Part shown: piece after piece, positions 1 to 6,518 of the stretch
Layout: the number at the start of each line of letters is the position of its first letter
Numbering within the stretch: the first letter of the stretch is position 1
From: an uncultured Bacteroidales bacterium
Lineage (GTDB): Bacteria; Bacteroidota; Bacteroidia; Bacteroidales; Tenuifilaceae
Direction: 5' to 3'
DNA: 7,024 bases
Assembly (NCBI GenBank): GCA_937915475.1
Contig: CALGIR010000215.1
Span: 1 to 7,024, forward strand
The notes under the pieces: model-generated
Told to the model about the DNA's origin: nothing
Seen by the model: the letters and a program-made list of their open reading frames with translations, nothing else
Database searches by the model: none
Position numbers and translations under genes: made by a program

Positions 1-31
1 GGGGGTGTGGCAAGTGTGGGAGAGCGTGTTA

Positions 32-55
32 CGTTTTCGTCCCCCGACGAAAACG
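32..55 (+). other. Group II intron domain I hairpin
   Basis: A perfect 10-bp stem, CGTTTTCGTC (32-41) with GACGAAAACG (46-55), closes a CCCC loop. It lies where 5' domain I subhelices are expected. A second perfect 8-bp helix follows, GTTACCAC (140-147) with GTGGTAAC (178-185). Both support an intact folded RNA rather than a decayed copy. Confidence 0.6.
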
Positions 56-747
56 AACCTGCGGGCGAAACCGCTCCGAAGTTCCAGTATCAACCCACAT
101 TGGCTACACCCCTTGTTATGGGCTGGTTGTGTGTCCTGCGTTACCACAGGATACGAAGATAGGAAAAGTTCTTTGAAGTGGTAACATAACTTTGAGAGAG
201 ATGATAGGGATTGTAATGAAATTCTCTTATGCAATTGTGGAGGTCGAGCGAACTGACTGGCTGGGTTGCATGGAGAATGTGCATTTCAATTGGTCTATCG
301 GTAAAGGCTGTACAGTCAGATTTATCAAACCGCCCTGAGGTGCTGCATTTTCACGGTGTGGTACTGAGCGTCAGGGTTAAAGCAAAGTCAGGCGTTTTCT
401 GTCGAGGCTTTGTATGGTATGGACAGAGGAACTGAGCGCAAGCGAACCGTTATTGAGGTGTCGAAAATAACATTTACTGCGGTAAAATCAAGGAGGCGGC
501 CGCTCCGCGAGACCGAGTGTAACAGCAAACCTGACTTATGGTTACACACCGCACGGCATAAAGACGGCATGAACTCTATTCGGGCTCTTTCAAGGAACAG
601 GAGAAGCAATGCTGTAATGCAAAGCCAAACAGCGGAGAACCCGTATGGGAAACGCCAAAAGTAGCGATGTACAGCATTGTGGCAGATGAAGCCGTAGTAG
701 CGAGCATATCCAAGAGAGTGGGAGTAATGACCCCACAAGCGAAGGGC

Positions 748-838
748 TTCACATGGTGATGCTTTTTATTGTAGAACAAGTTGCTTAGGTGACGATGATT
801 TTGGGTAAGGAGCAAGGCTTGTAATGCCTCACCGTGAA
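748..838 (+). other. Group II intron domain IV, minimal, without maturase ORF
   Basis: The stem is TTCAC (748-752) with GTGAA (834-838), then GGTGA (755-759) with TCACC (829-833). A two-base AT bulge sits between the two blocks on the 5' side. The loop is only 760-828. In mobile introns this loop holds the reverse-transcriptase gene; here there is only an 11-codon frame (ATG 753 to TAG 788) with no recognisable RT sequence. The closed base helix argues for a tidy ORF-less form rather than a ragged truncation. Confidence 0.65.
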
Positions 839-872
839 GAGCCGTGTGAATCGAGAGGTTCAAGCACGGTTC
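839..872 (+). other. Group II intron domain V (catalytic hairpin)
   Basis: A 34-nt hairpin. The lower stem GAGCCGTG pairs with CACGGTTC and contains the AGC catalytic triad at 840-842. A two-base bulge (AG, 863-864) and the upper stem TGAATC/GGTTCA are capped by a GAGA tetraloop of the GNRA type (853-856). Size, triad, bulge position and tetraloop all match the conserved domain V of group II introns. This is the strongest single piece of evidence for the intron. Confidence 0.93.
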
Positions 873-875
873 TGT

Positions 876-911
876 GAGAGGTTTGGGGGTGAGATTCCCC
901 CTTACCTACTC
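876..911 (+). other. Group II intron domain VI with bulged branch-point A
   Basis: GAG (876-878) pairs with CTC (909-911), AGGT (879-882) with ACCT (904-907), and GGGGG (885-889) with CCCCC (897-901), around the loop 890-896. A908 is left unpaired between ACCT and CTC, the position of the lariat branch point. It is followed by six bases to the predicted 3' splice site after 914, the same offset I recall for Ll.LtrB. Confidence 0.85.
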
Positions 912-948
912 GATTTCATCGTTTTTTATCAATTTCCCTTTCAATTTG

Positions 949-1092
949 CTACATCGTTTCTGACCGCCGTGCGACGGGGCAGTCACGTTCTTTGACAAGT
1001 TTTGGCTGGTGTGACGGCTGGTGCGACTGGCAATGTGTTTGACTGCTGCGTTGGCTCATTTTTGCATAACCTGTTTCAGATGTACTTGCCAT
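949..1092 (-). pseudogene. Possible gene fragment, MASTSETGYAK start
   Basis: A 47-codon minus-strand frame begins at ATG 1092 and reads MASTSETGYAK before becoming Ser/Gln/His-rich (SHQPSHQPK, produced by the 12-bp tandem repeat) and stopping at 949. From memory, a family of uncharacterised Bacteroidota proteins starts with a close match, roughly M-A/P-S/T-TSETGHAKNVANF. If so, this would be the first eleven codons of such a gene followed by frameshifts or unrelated DNA. The match is short and cannot be tested here, and the frame may equally be chance. Confidence 0.2.
1004..1027. repeat. 12-bp tandem duplication
   Basis: Two adjacent copies, GGCTGGTGTGAC (1004-1015) and GGCTGGTGCGAC (1016-1027), differ at one base. 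No function is evident. It sits in the GC-richer segment beside the intron's 3' exon. Confidence 0.7.
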
Positions 1093-1161
1093 AGCTTTTT
1101 GTGTAAAGGTATATACAAAAAGGCAATGTTTAGTTGAAGCAAATAAACGAAACGTATAAAC

Positions 1162-1191
1162 AAAAAATGTTATACTGTTAAAGATTAACAG
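1162..1191 (-). terminator. Terminator-like hairpin after the cluster
   Basis: On the minus strand, a perfect 7-bp stem CTGTTAA/TTAACAG with a 3-nt loop (1175-1191) is followed by TATAAC and a six-T run (complement of 1162-1167). It lies about 60 nt beyond the stop of the last minus-strand gene. The stem is AT-rich and the T run is offset by several bases, so it would be a weak intrinsic terminator. Confidence 0.4.
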
Positions 1192-1249
1192 GTTATTATC
1201 TTTACTTGAATTCTCAATAAAAATGGATATAAATAATGCATATCGGTTA

Positions 1250-2488
1250 TTACCATAGTTTGTCTTTCGGAGAAGTTGATTCAATTTTAGGAATAATTTT
1301 TTCTGATAAAATTTGGTTTGAAAGTTCAATTTTCGCTTCATTATAATGCTCTATACGAAATTTCTTTTCGGGTTTATCTCGAAATTCTGAGATTTCAATT
1401 TCCCATTTAGATGCTTTCGTGGGATAAACAAAATTATTTAGAAAAGAATATTGAACCGTAGAATAACTTAAATGCTTAGAAATATCTGTTTTACTATTGT
1501 ATATAAATGAATATTGTAAAATAGTTTTTGTATTTGTTGAGAAATAAATGAACAAATTAGACCCGCTCCCGAATACCTCACTTGAAAAAAAACTTTCTTT
1601 ATTTTGATTTTTAGGTTTGGAGTTTGCTATTTGATTAATGATTTTTGAAAAATCATCTTCTTTCTGATAAAATTTCATTAAATATATTGTATCATTATTC
1701 TGAACAAATTTTCTTTCGATAGAAGCTGAAAAAAAATGTAAAAATGACTCCATAACAGGGAATGGAAATGCGTATGTTCCTCGATGATAGAATGTTTGAT
1801 ATATATCTAAAATAAGCAATTCATAAATGCTATTCACAGGATAAAGATTTCGGACTCTCGCATAAGGGGTTTGTTCAAATTTTGAAAAAAAGGTTTCATC
1901 TTTATGATACTGAATCTTGGTGTATTTAAATTTGAAGGGATCGGGTTGTTTTTTGAAATAAACAGGATAGCAGAATGCCTTAAAATCATTACTAATATTA
2001 AAAACATTTGATTTGTTAAATAAGAGTTCTTCTTGCTGACATCCTTGTAATACGTATGGCGAGGTACTATTATTGTTTTTTAAAGATTCAATTATTTCAT
2101 ATACCAAAAGTTTTATACTCAAACCGTCGGAATATTTTTCTGAAAGTGGAATGCTTTGTGGTAGTAATTTAATTGTGTCAAGCGAAAGACCTCCTGTTAG
2201 TATTTTTGTATAGTAACCTAATGCTTCTATACTGATAGTGTCAATTTTTGATGCTTCTAATGAACTATATATCAATAAACCCCTACCGTCCGAAGCGCTT
2301 ATTGATTTATTGTTCATATATAAATTGACAAAGGGAATCCTATTGCCATTAGAACTATCTATGAATACAATTGTATCCTTTGGACTATTTATGTTAAGAT
2401 GAAAAAGGGATAAACAACATAGTAAAATGTTCATAAAACAAAGAATTAGAGGAAAAGAGTATGTCAATACTCTTTTCCTTATTAACAC
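1250..2488 (-). CDS. Secreted/envelope protein with CarboxypepD_reg-like domain
   Basis: A 412-residue protein. The N-terminus has a basic stretch (RKR, residues 4-6) and a hydrophobic segment (about 10-31), fitting a signal peptide or anchor; no good lipobox is seen. Residues about 39-96 look like a CarboxypepD_reg-like beta-sandwich: an IVFIDSSNGNRIPFVNLYM-type first strand, then SDGRG, then IEALGYYTKIL. The following DTIKLLPQSIPLSE resembles the usual exit from this domain. Residues about 123-180 recall the helix-plus-strand region that follows it in many Bacteroidota envelope proteins. The rest (about 180-412) I do not recognise. The start is GTG, sharing its G with the upstream peptide's TAG stop (TAGTG), so translational coupling is likely. 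An internal ATG at codon 19 would remove the basic n-region and is less likely. The gene is much more AT-rich than the exporter gene. A role as partner, receptor or immunity protein for the peptide is possible but unproven. Confidence 0.8.
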   Translation of the reverse strand: MLIRKRVLTYSFPLILCFMNILLCCLSLFHLNINSPKDTIVFIDSSNGNRIPFVNLYMNNKSISASDGRGLLIYSSLEASKIDTISIEALGYYTKILTGGLSLDTIKLLPQSIPLSEKYSDGLSIKLLVYEIIESLKNNNSTSPYVLQGCQQEELLFNKSNVFNISNDFKAFCYPVYFKKQPDPFKFKYTKIQYHKDETFFSKFEQTPYARVRNLYPVNSIYELLILDIYQTFYHRGTYAFPFPVMESFLHFFSASIERKFVQNNDTIYLMKFYQKEDDFSKIINQIANSKPKNQNKESFFSSEVFGSGSNLFIYFSTNTKTILQYSFIYNSKTDISKHLSYSTVQYSFLNNFVYPTKASKWEIEISEFRDKPEKKFRIEHYNEAKIELSNQILSEKIIPKIESTSPKDKLW

Positions 2489-2694
2489 TATAAACCGCCT
2501 ACATAAACACCGTCAATATAACCACCACCTGCAACATTATAGCACCCTGTGCCATAACCATCGAAAAGATACAAAGTATAATTTACTGAATTAAATGAGA
2601 GTAAATAGTTGACAATGTCCATAACACCACCCCAACTAACACAGCCACCATTTACTACTTCCATTTCCTGCAAAGATAATTTCCTTGTTTCCAT
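2488..2694 (-). CDS. Double-glycine leader precursor peptide (bacteriocin- or pheromone-like)
   Basis: A 68-residue precursor. The leader METRKLSLQEMEVVNGG (17 residues) has the double-glycine cleavage site and the spaced hydrophobic residues (L6, M11, V14) recognised by C39 peptidases. Cleavage after G17 gives a 51-residue core. The core begins with Cys, has a second Cys at core position 34, a hydrophobic middle (core 10-27), and a Gly-rich tail containing a GxxxGxxxG zipper (core 41-49). The core has no Lys, Arg or His and three Asp, unlike most cationic bacteriocins. The ATG at 2694 is chosen because the longer frame starts at GTG 2733 and would put 13 hydrophobic residues ahead of a canonical leader. 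It lies 130 nt downstream of the matching exporter, beyond a terminator-like hairpin, so it may have its own promoter. Function as toxin, signal or surface peptide is not determined. Confidence 0.85.
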   Translation of the reverse strand: METRKLSLQEMEVVNGGCVSWGGVMDIVNYLLSFNSVNYTLYLFDGYGTGCYNVAGGGYIDGVYVGGL

Positions 2695-2796
2695 AATACA
2701 AAATTTTAAGGTTAATAATAAAATTGATTTCACTACGAAAATATTGAACGCAATTTACCCATCCAAAATAATAGAGGTCAAATTCCGTGAACGGTC

Positions 2797-2819
2797 AAAA
2801 ATAGCTCCCGAGCGGGCAG
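2797..2819 (-). terminator. Terminator-like hairpin after the exporter gene
   Basis: Directly after the exporter stop, the minus strand reads CTGCCC-GCTC-GGGAG (stem of CTxCCC with GGGAG, one bulged G) followed by CTA and five T (complement of 2797-2801). The plus strand also has six T after the stem (2820-2825), so it could act in both directions. The stem is short, so termination would be partial. It separates the exporter from the peptide gene. Confidence 0.4.
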
Positions 2820-2824
2820 TTTTT

Positions 2825-5005
2825 TCAAAACGTTTTAGTTAATGACAGCCATGCAAGGCTATATGAGTTTTGACTTTTCAACAGCTCATTATGGTTTCCA
2901 ACTATTTCAACCTTACCTCCCGATAGTACTATAATTCTATCCGATTTTGAGGCGTTTCTAATACTGTGCGTAATGCTAAGTATGCCCATGCTGTTTTTGA
3001 GATGAGCTAGCAGCTCTAAAACAGAGCTCTCGGTGTTTCTGTCCATGTGTGCGGTTAGCTCATCGAGCAGTAGCAACTGTGGTTTACAAACTAATGCACG
3101 AGCCAACCCTACCAGTTGCTTTTGCCCACCAGAAATCTGAACACCACCCTCGCCGAGCATAGTATGAAAACCCTGTGGAAATTTCTCAAAGAATGGGACT
3201 AAACCATGCCTGCTCAATATTTCAACGGCATCTATGGCATCCTGCTCACTATCCGAAAGGGTTATGTTTGCTAGCAATGTTGCGTTTGTTAGCGTTACAT
3301 CTTGGGGTACAGCTCCAATAAGCCCTCTGTACGTTGGAATTGAATAGGTTTCGGCATCCTTACCGTTAAATAGCAACTTTCCCGCTTCAGGGGTGTTGAA
3401 CCTCTGTACAAGAGAAATTAACGTACTCTTACCTGTACCATTATCGCCAAAAATGGTAACCAATTCCCCTTTACGAACGGAAAAACTTATGTTTTCGAGT
3501 AATAGCCCTCTACCGGGATACCTAAACGAAACATCCTGTAGGTGCAGCTTTTGAAATTCCTCAATGCTCTCTTTTTTATCCTCGTCAGCCACTAAGTACT
3601 CCTTATCCATGCTGGAAAACTCGTACATACGCTCAAAGGCAATTCGTGCGCCCTGTAACTGCACGTTGGCAAAGGCAATGGAAGCTAAGGCTGGGAGAAT
3701 GGTACCGCTTAGACTAAATACAGCCATAAAAACACCTGTTGTCATTTGCCCCGATTGCAGCTGAATGGCAGAAAGGATGATTACACCGATAGTAATAGCC
3801 AGCCCAATCATGCCAGTAAGTAACTGCACAGCTATACCAATATTCCCGATATGGTATACTTTGTCCTGAAAAAACCGAAAGGTTAGCAATCCCAGCCTTG
3901 TAAAAAGGGGTTCTCTTCTAAAACTTTTAATGGGCTGGATATTGCCAATGGTGCTGATGTAGTTGCTCTCGTTGAGGGAGTATGCCAACATGGCATCCCT
4001 TTGACCGTTAATAATGGTTCTGTTGTAGAGGTATGCTACCCATATAAATAGCGGCACGCCTAAAAGCAGAAGCAACCCAACCCATATGTTGTAAAGAAAA
4101 ACGGCTGCTAGTGAAACAACAACAACAAGGGCATTAATTAGTAGTTCTCCGAAAAAGAAGGAAACCGTTTGTTGTATGCGCCCAATGTCGTTTAGCCTTG
4201 CCACCATGTCGCCAATTTTACGGCTTGTGAAGAAGCCCATAGGGAGCATGAGCAAATCGGCAAAAAAGCTACCCGTAATTCTGGTGTTGATGTCAACCCC
4301 CTGCCTAAGCATAAGCTGCTGCCTATAGTAGCCAATTAGTAGCCTTGCGGTCAGCAGTACTGAAACCAAACCAATGGCTGTAAAAATGCGAGTGGCGTTA
4401 CTTGATGGTATAAGCCTGTCGATGAACACCTGAGCAAAAACAGCTGTAGCTAAACCCAGCACCGCAATAGCAATTCCCATTAGAAGGATGGTTGTTAAAA
4501 GGCTTAAATCCTCCCTCAACAACTTTTTAAACCAATCCCATTTCAGGTTGTGCTCAGTTCTCTCTTTTTTAAACCTTTTCTCGTCAGGCACTAGCGTTAG
4601 CAATTTTCCGCTTTTCCAAATGTCCAAAAGTTCAGCTTCATCCATCCACTTTAAGCCAATGGCAGGGTCACCAACAAGAAAAAGGTTTTTCGACACCTGG
4701 TAGCACACCACGTAGTGCAGCATAGAGCCATTCACAACAACATGCAGTATAACAGGCTGTTTAATTTCTTTGAGGAATACCATGTCGGCCTGCATCCCCT
4801 CGGCGTTAAACCCTATGCTGTTGGCTACTTGGAATAAGCCCAGTAGCGTTGTGCCCTGCCTGCTTGTTCCACTGGCAATTCTCAATTTTTCCAAATTTGG
4901 AACTCCTCCATGGAACTTTATGATGCTGCTTAGGCAGGCTACCCCGCAATCGGACTGGTTTTTTTGCAGAATAAAGGTTTTAGCAATTCTTTTGTCAATT
5001 TTCAT
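2825..5005 (-). CDS. C39 peptidase-containing ABC exporter (bacteriocin processing and secretion)
   Basis: A 726-residue inner-membrane transporter that cleaves double-glycine leaders and exports the core peptide using ATP. The N-terminal C39 peptidase (about 8-140) has Q14, the catalytic C20 in DCGVAC, H97 (LHYVV) and D113 (GDPA), matching the spacing of the ComA/LagD type. The transmembrane domain (about 165-445) has several hydrophobic segments, including about 170-195, 208-225, 285-325 and 390-440. The ATPase domain (about 485-720) has Walker A GDNGTGKST (520-528), Q-loop Q568, signature ISGGQ (624-628), Walker B LLLLDE (644-649) and H-loop H680. All key residues are present and the length is normal for the family, so it should be active. 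The ATG start lies 2 nt after the thioredoxin-like gene's stop, indicating one operon. The obvious substrate is the precursor peptide encoded next. No HlyD-family adaptor is encoded in the window. Confidence 0.95.
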   Translation of the reverse strand: MKIDKRIAKTFILQKNQSDCGVACLSSIIKFHGGVPNLEKLRIASGTSRQGTTLLGLFQVANSIGFNAEGMQADMVFLKEIKQPVILHVVVNGSMLHYVVCYQVSKNLFLVGDPAIGLKWMDEAELLDIWKSGKLLTLVPDEKRFKKERTEHNLKWDWFKKLLREDLSLLTTILLMGIAIAVLGLATAVFAQVFIDRLIPSSNATRIFTAIGLVSVLLTARLLIGYYRQQLMLRQGVDINTRITGSFFADLLMLPMGFFTSRKIGDMVARLNDIGRIQQTVSFFFGELLINALVVVVSLAAVFLYNIWVGLLLLLGVPLFIWVAYLYNRTIINGQRDAMLAYSLNESNYISTIGNIQPIKSFRREPLFTRLGLLTFRFFQDKVYHIGNIGIAVQLLTGMIGLAITIGVIILSAIQLQSGQMTTGVFMAVFSLSGTILPALASIAFANVQLQGARIAFERMYEFSSMDKEYLVADEDKKESIEEFQKLHLQDVSFRYPGRGLLLENISFSVRKGELVTIFGDNGTGKSTLISLVQRFNTPEAGKLLFNGKDAETYSIPTYRGLIGAVPQDVTLTNATLLANITLSDSEQDAIDAVEILSRHGLVPFFEKFPQGFHTMLGEGGVQISGGQKQLVGLARALVCKPQLLLLDELTAHMDRNTESSVLELLAHLKNSMGILSITHSIRNASKSDRIIVLSGGKVEIVGNHNELLKSQNSYSLAWLSLTKTF

Positions 5006-5007
5006 GG

Positions 5008-5511
5008 CTATTTATGAAGTTGTTTTATTAGTAGCTCGGGGCTGGTATAACCCTTTTTCTGTAATATTAACTTGCCGTTATGGTCAAATACAAATAGGGA
5101 TGGGTTGGATGCACTACGAAATGGATCCTCTGTTCGCAGCTCATCCATTTTTAGCAATTCAAAGTTTGCATAGCTGCCTAGGTTGTAATTCGCTTGTATG
5201 CGAAGCAACTCGTTTATGCTCTGGTGGGAAAGCAACAGTATGCTGTACCTCTCGAAATTTGCGTAATTTACTAGCAGTTCCTCCAGTTCAATAATGCAAA
5301 TATCACACTCTGAGTTGAAAACAACAACAAGCGAGGTGTCCGCCCCTGTTAAACTGATTTCAACGGCTGTGCTATCGAGGGTTATTGCGTGCAATAAGGT
5401 TAGGCTGGAATTGGGCTTGCTTCTTGCCTTTTTTGCAATACCATGTATCATGAAAAGAGTAACCCCAACTATAATAATTGCCACAAGGCTTAGAATTTGT
5501 TTTTTACGCAT
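5008..5511 (-). CDS. Membrane-anchored thioredoxin-like (TlpA/AhpC-type) protein
   Basis: A 167-residue protein with one N-terminal membrane segment (about 6-24, after the basic MRKK), so the soluble domain would face the periplasm. The thioredoxin-like core has a hydrophobic strand leading into the active site, LVVVFNSECDIC, with CxxC at C69-C72 (Cys-Asp-Ile-Cys, an unusual dipeptide). Later come the probable cis-proline P137 in NPSLFVFD and a DHNGK turn typical of TlpA-like folds. It would carry out thiol-disulfide exchange. Its start overlaps the upstream membrane-protein gene by 8 nt and its stop is 2 nt before the exporter, so all three are tightly linked. The two cysteines in the exported peptide core are an attractive substrate, by inference only. 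Family membership is fairly sure; the redox direction is not. Confidence 0.82.
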   Translation of the reverse strand: MRKKQILSLVAIIIVGVTLFMIHGIAKKARSKPNSSLTLLHAITLDSTAVEISLTGADTSLVVVFNSECDICIIELEELLVNYANFERYSILLLSHQSINELLRIQANYNLGSYANFELLKMDELRTEDPFRSASNPSLFVFDHNGKLILQKKGYTSPELLIKQLHK

Positions 5512-6166
5512 AGGACACAGTGATATAAGCTATTAGAACTATCCATATTACAAGAGCAGCACCATAGCTCTTCGTTACGAGGGTAAGGCTTTTTCCAAAT
5601 TTTTCGTTTGATACAACACTTACCCCCAGTGCTAAAGCAATTACGAAAATTAGCTGAAGAATATTTAATGATTGAAACGGTGCAACAAGCCATTGAAGAC
5701 CCTCAACACCTTGTATAAGATGTCCAATTGAAAGCGTGCTAACAAGATTGAAACGTTGTATTTCCTCAAGGTTTTGAGCGTTAGAAAAAAGAAGTACAAT
5801 AAAATTTATAACACCAACGGTTACGAATAGCCACTCACTAGCCACCGTAGTTTTAAATATTTGCTTAAACCGAACATTGAAGCCCATAAAGACTGAGCCT
5901 GTTGCAATAAATGCGCTAATAAAAAGCCATTTCAGGGTTAGAATGACGGGTAGGATAGCATAAGAAACCCAAGCCCATTTCCGATGAAAAGTTATTGCGC
6001 TATCGATGTACTGCTCGGGTAGCTGTCCGTACAGGGAGTTGTACATGAGGCTATCCGTTAAAACAAATTCGTAAGTAGCATAATTTAATAGCCAGTAAAT
6101 AGTAATGACTGAAAAAAATAGCAAGTATCCCTTCTCGTTAAGTAATGATTCAAAAAATCGTTTCAT
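5504..6166 (-). CDS. Multi-pass membrane protein, possibly YIP1-like
   Basis: A 220-residue integral membrane protein of unknown function. Hydrophobic segments lie at about 14-31, 64-79, 80-98, 110-128, 167-186 and 200-218, giving five or six passes. A polar loop at about 35-62 lies between the first two and an amphipathic stretch at about 130-165 (SIGHLIQGVEGLQWLVAPFQ) precedes the last pair. The layout, with a C-terminal helix cluster after such a stretch, recalls YIP1-type bacterial membrane proteins, but this is only a resemblance. It begins at ATG 6166, 28 nt after the second LytTR gene, and overlaps the thioredoxin-like gene by 8 nt. Its place in the operon would fit a membrane partner of the redox protein or exporter, or an immunity protein. 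No catalytic motif is visible. Confidence 0.78.
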   Translation of the reverse strand: MKRFFESLLNEKGYLLFFSVITIYWLLNYATYEFVLTDSLMYNSLYGQLPEQYIDSAITFHRKWAWVSYAILPVILTLKWLFISAFIATGSVFMGFNVRFKQIFKTTVASEWLFVTVGVINFIVLLFSNAQNLEEIQRFNLVSTLSIGHLIQGVEGLQWLVAPFQSLNILQLIFVIALALGVSVVSNEKFGKSLTLVTKSYGAALVIWIVLIAYITVSYA

Positions 6167-6194
6167 AGTTTAATTTTGGTTGTTTGATTTGTAG

Positions 6195-6518
6195 TTATTT
6201 GATTGTGATTAATTTGCTAAGTAAAACGCACTTCTTCCTTTTTGAAATTGGAATCCTTTTCCCATTTTTAAGTATGGCTTGATGAAAATTCCCTATTTGA
6301 AAAATTTCCGTTATTAAAGAAGTCTTTACAATAAATGCTTTATGAACCCGCATAAATTTATCACTAGGCAGTAACTTTTCAAGTTTTTCCAATGAAAAGT
6401 CGGAAATTATTTGCTCTGTATTTGACATTGTAATAATAGTATACCCTTCGCATTTTTCTATGTAATTTATTTCATCGGTATTCTCAATAACAAAAAACGG
6501 GTTAATTTCATTCGCCAT
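6195..6518 (-). CDS. Stand-alone LytTR DNA-binding regulator (second of pair)
   Basis: A 107-residue protein that is essentially a single LytTR domain, the beta-rich DNA-binding fold of AgrA/ComE-type regulators. Visible hallmarks are IEKCEGYTIITMSN (20-33), the helix LEKLEKLLP (43-51), the conserved F55-MRVHKAFIVK strand, and the C-terminal KNGKRIPISKRKK (84-96). There is no receiver domain, sensor domain or membrane segment, so how it receives a signal is unknown. The ATG at 6518 is preferred over an in-frame GTG two codons upstream (6524). It overlaps the preceding LytTR gene by 11 nt, so the two are co-translated and may act together as a heterodimer. It is AT-rich relative to the exporter operon genes downstream. 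Confidence 0.85.
   Translation of the reverse strand: MANEINPFFVIENTDEINYIEKCEGYTIITMSNTEQIISDFSLEKLEKLLPSDKFMRVHKAFIVKTSLITEIFQIGNFHQAILKNGKRIPISKRKKCVLLSKLITIK

Larger units (their letters stand above)
5..914 (+). mobile_element. ORF-less group II intron (bacterial, Ll.LtrB-like/IIA-type appearance)
   Basis: A self-splicing ribozyme and retroelement RNA. The 5' end GTGTG (5-9) fits the GUGYG consensus and the 3' end is AT (913-914). Domain V (839-872) and domain VI (876-911) with a bulged branch A are clear. Upstream, the stretch about 655-747 (GGCAGATGAAGCCGTAGTAG, then a GCGAAGGGC ending) has the look of the domain II/III-to-IV junction of bacterial introns. Domain I helices are visible near the 5' end. 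Total length is about 910 nt, where introns carrying a reverse transcriptase/maturase are usually about 2-3 kb. Domain IV has only a 69-nt loop, so no protein is encoded, and splicing or mobility would need a maturase supplied in trans, if the element is active. Only four bases of 5' exon are visible, so the IBS/EBS pairing cannot be tested. It runs opposite to the neighbouring gene cluster. The class assignment is by recollection of Ll.LtrB-like features. Confidence 0.88.
915..1249. other. Intergenic region between intron and minus-strand cluster
   Basis: No convincing complete gene on either strand. The left half (about 945-1090) is visibly more GC-rich than the right half. It holds an imperfect palindrome at 961-985 (TGAC...CCGT-GCG-ACGG...GTCA), a 12-bp tandem repeat at 1004-1027, and a short minus-strand frame at 949-1092. 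The right half is AT-rich and holds the hairpin at 1175-1191. The sequence just after 914 is the 3' exon of the intron and shows no recognisable gene. Confidence 0.6.

Noticed and set aside
229..863. Several open frames on both strands within the intron, the longest 116 codons on the minus strand
   Set aside because: They lie in the conserved structured RNA, resemble no protein family, and are explained by the intron fold.
961..985. Imperfect palindrome TGAC...GTCA as a terminator
   Set aside because: The central pairing is interrupted and no T run follows on either strand.
949..1341. 130-codon minus-strand frame overlapping the end of the 412-residue gene
   Set aside because: Its upper half is the out-of-frame shadow of the CarboxypepD-like gene. 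Only the last 47 codons are worth noting, as a doubtful fragment.
2764..2771. Minus-strand TTATTTTG as a Bacteroidota -7 box (TAnnTTTG) for the peptide gene
   Set aside because: It has one mismatch, and the nearest upstream TTTG lies 24 bases away rather than about 19-20, so the promoter call is too weak.
4770..5294. 174-codon plus-strand frame across the exporter/thioredoxin junction
   Set aside because: It is antisense to two genes with clear motifs, shows no recognisable domain, and has no promoter or spacing that would support it.
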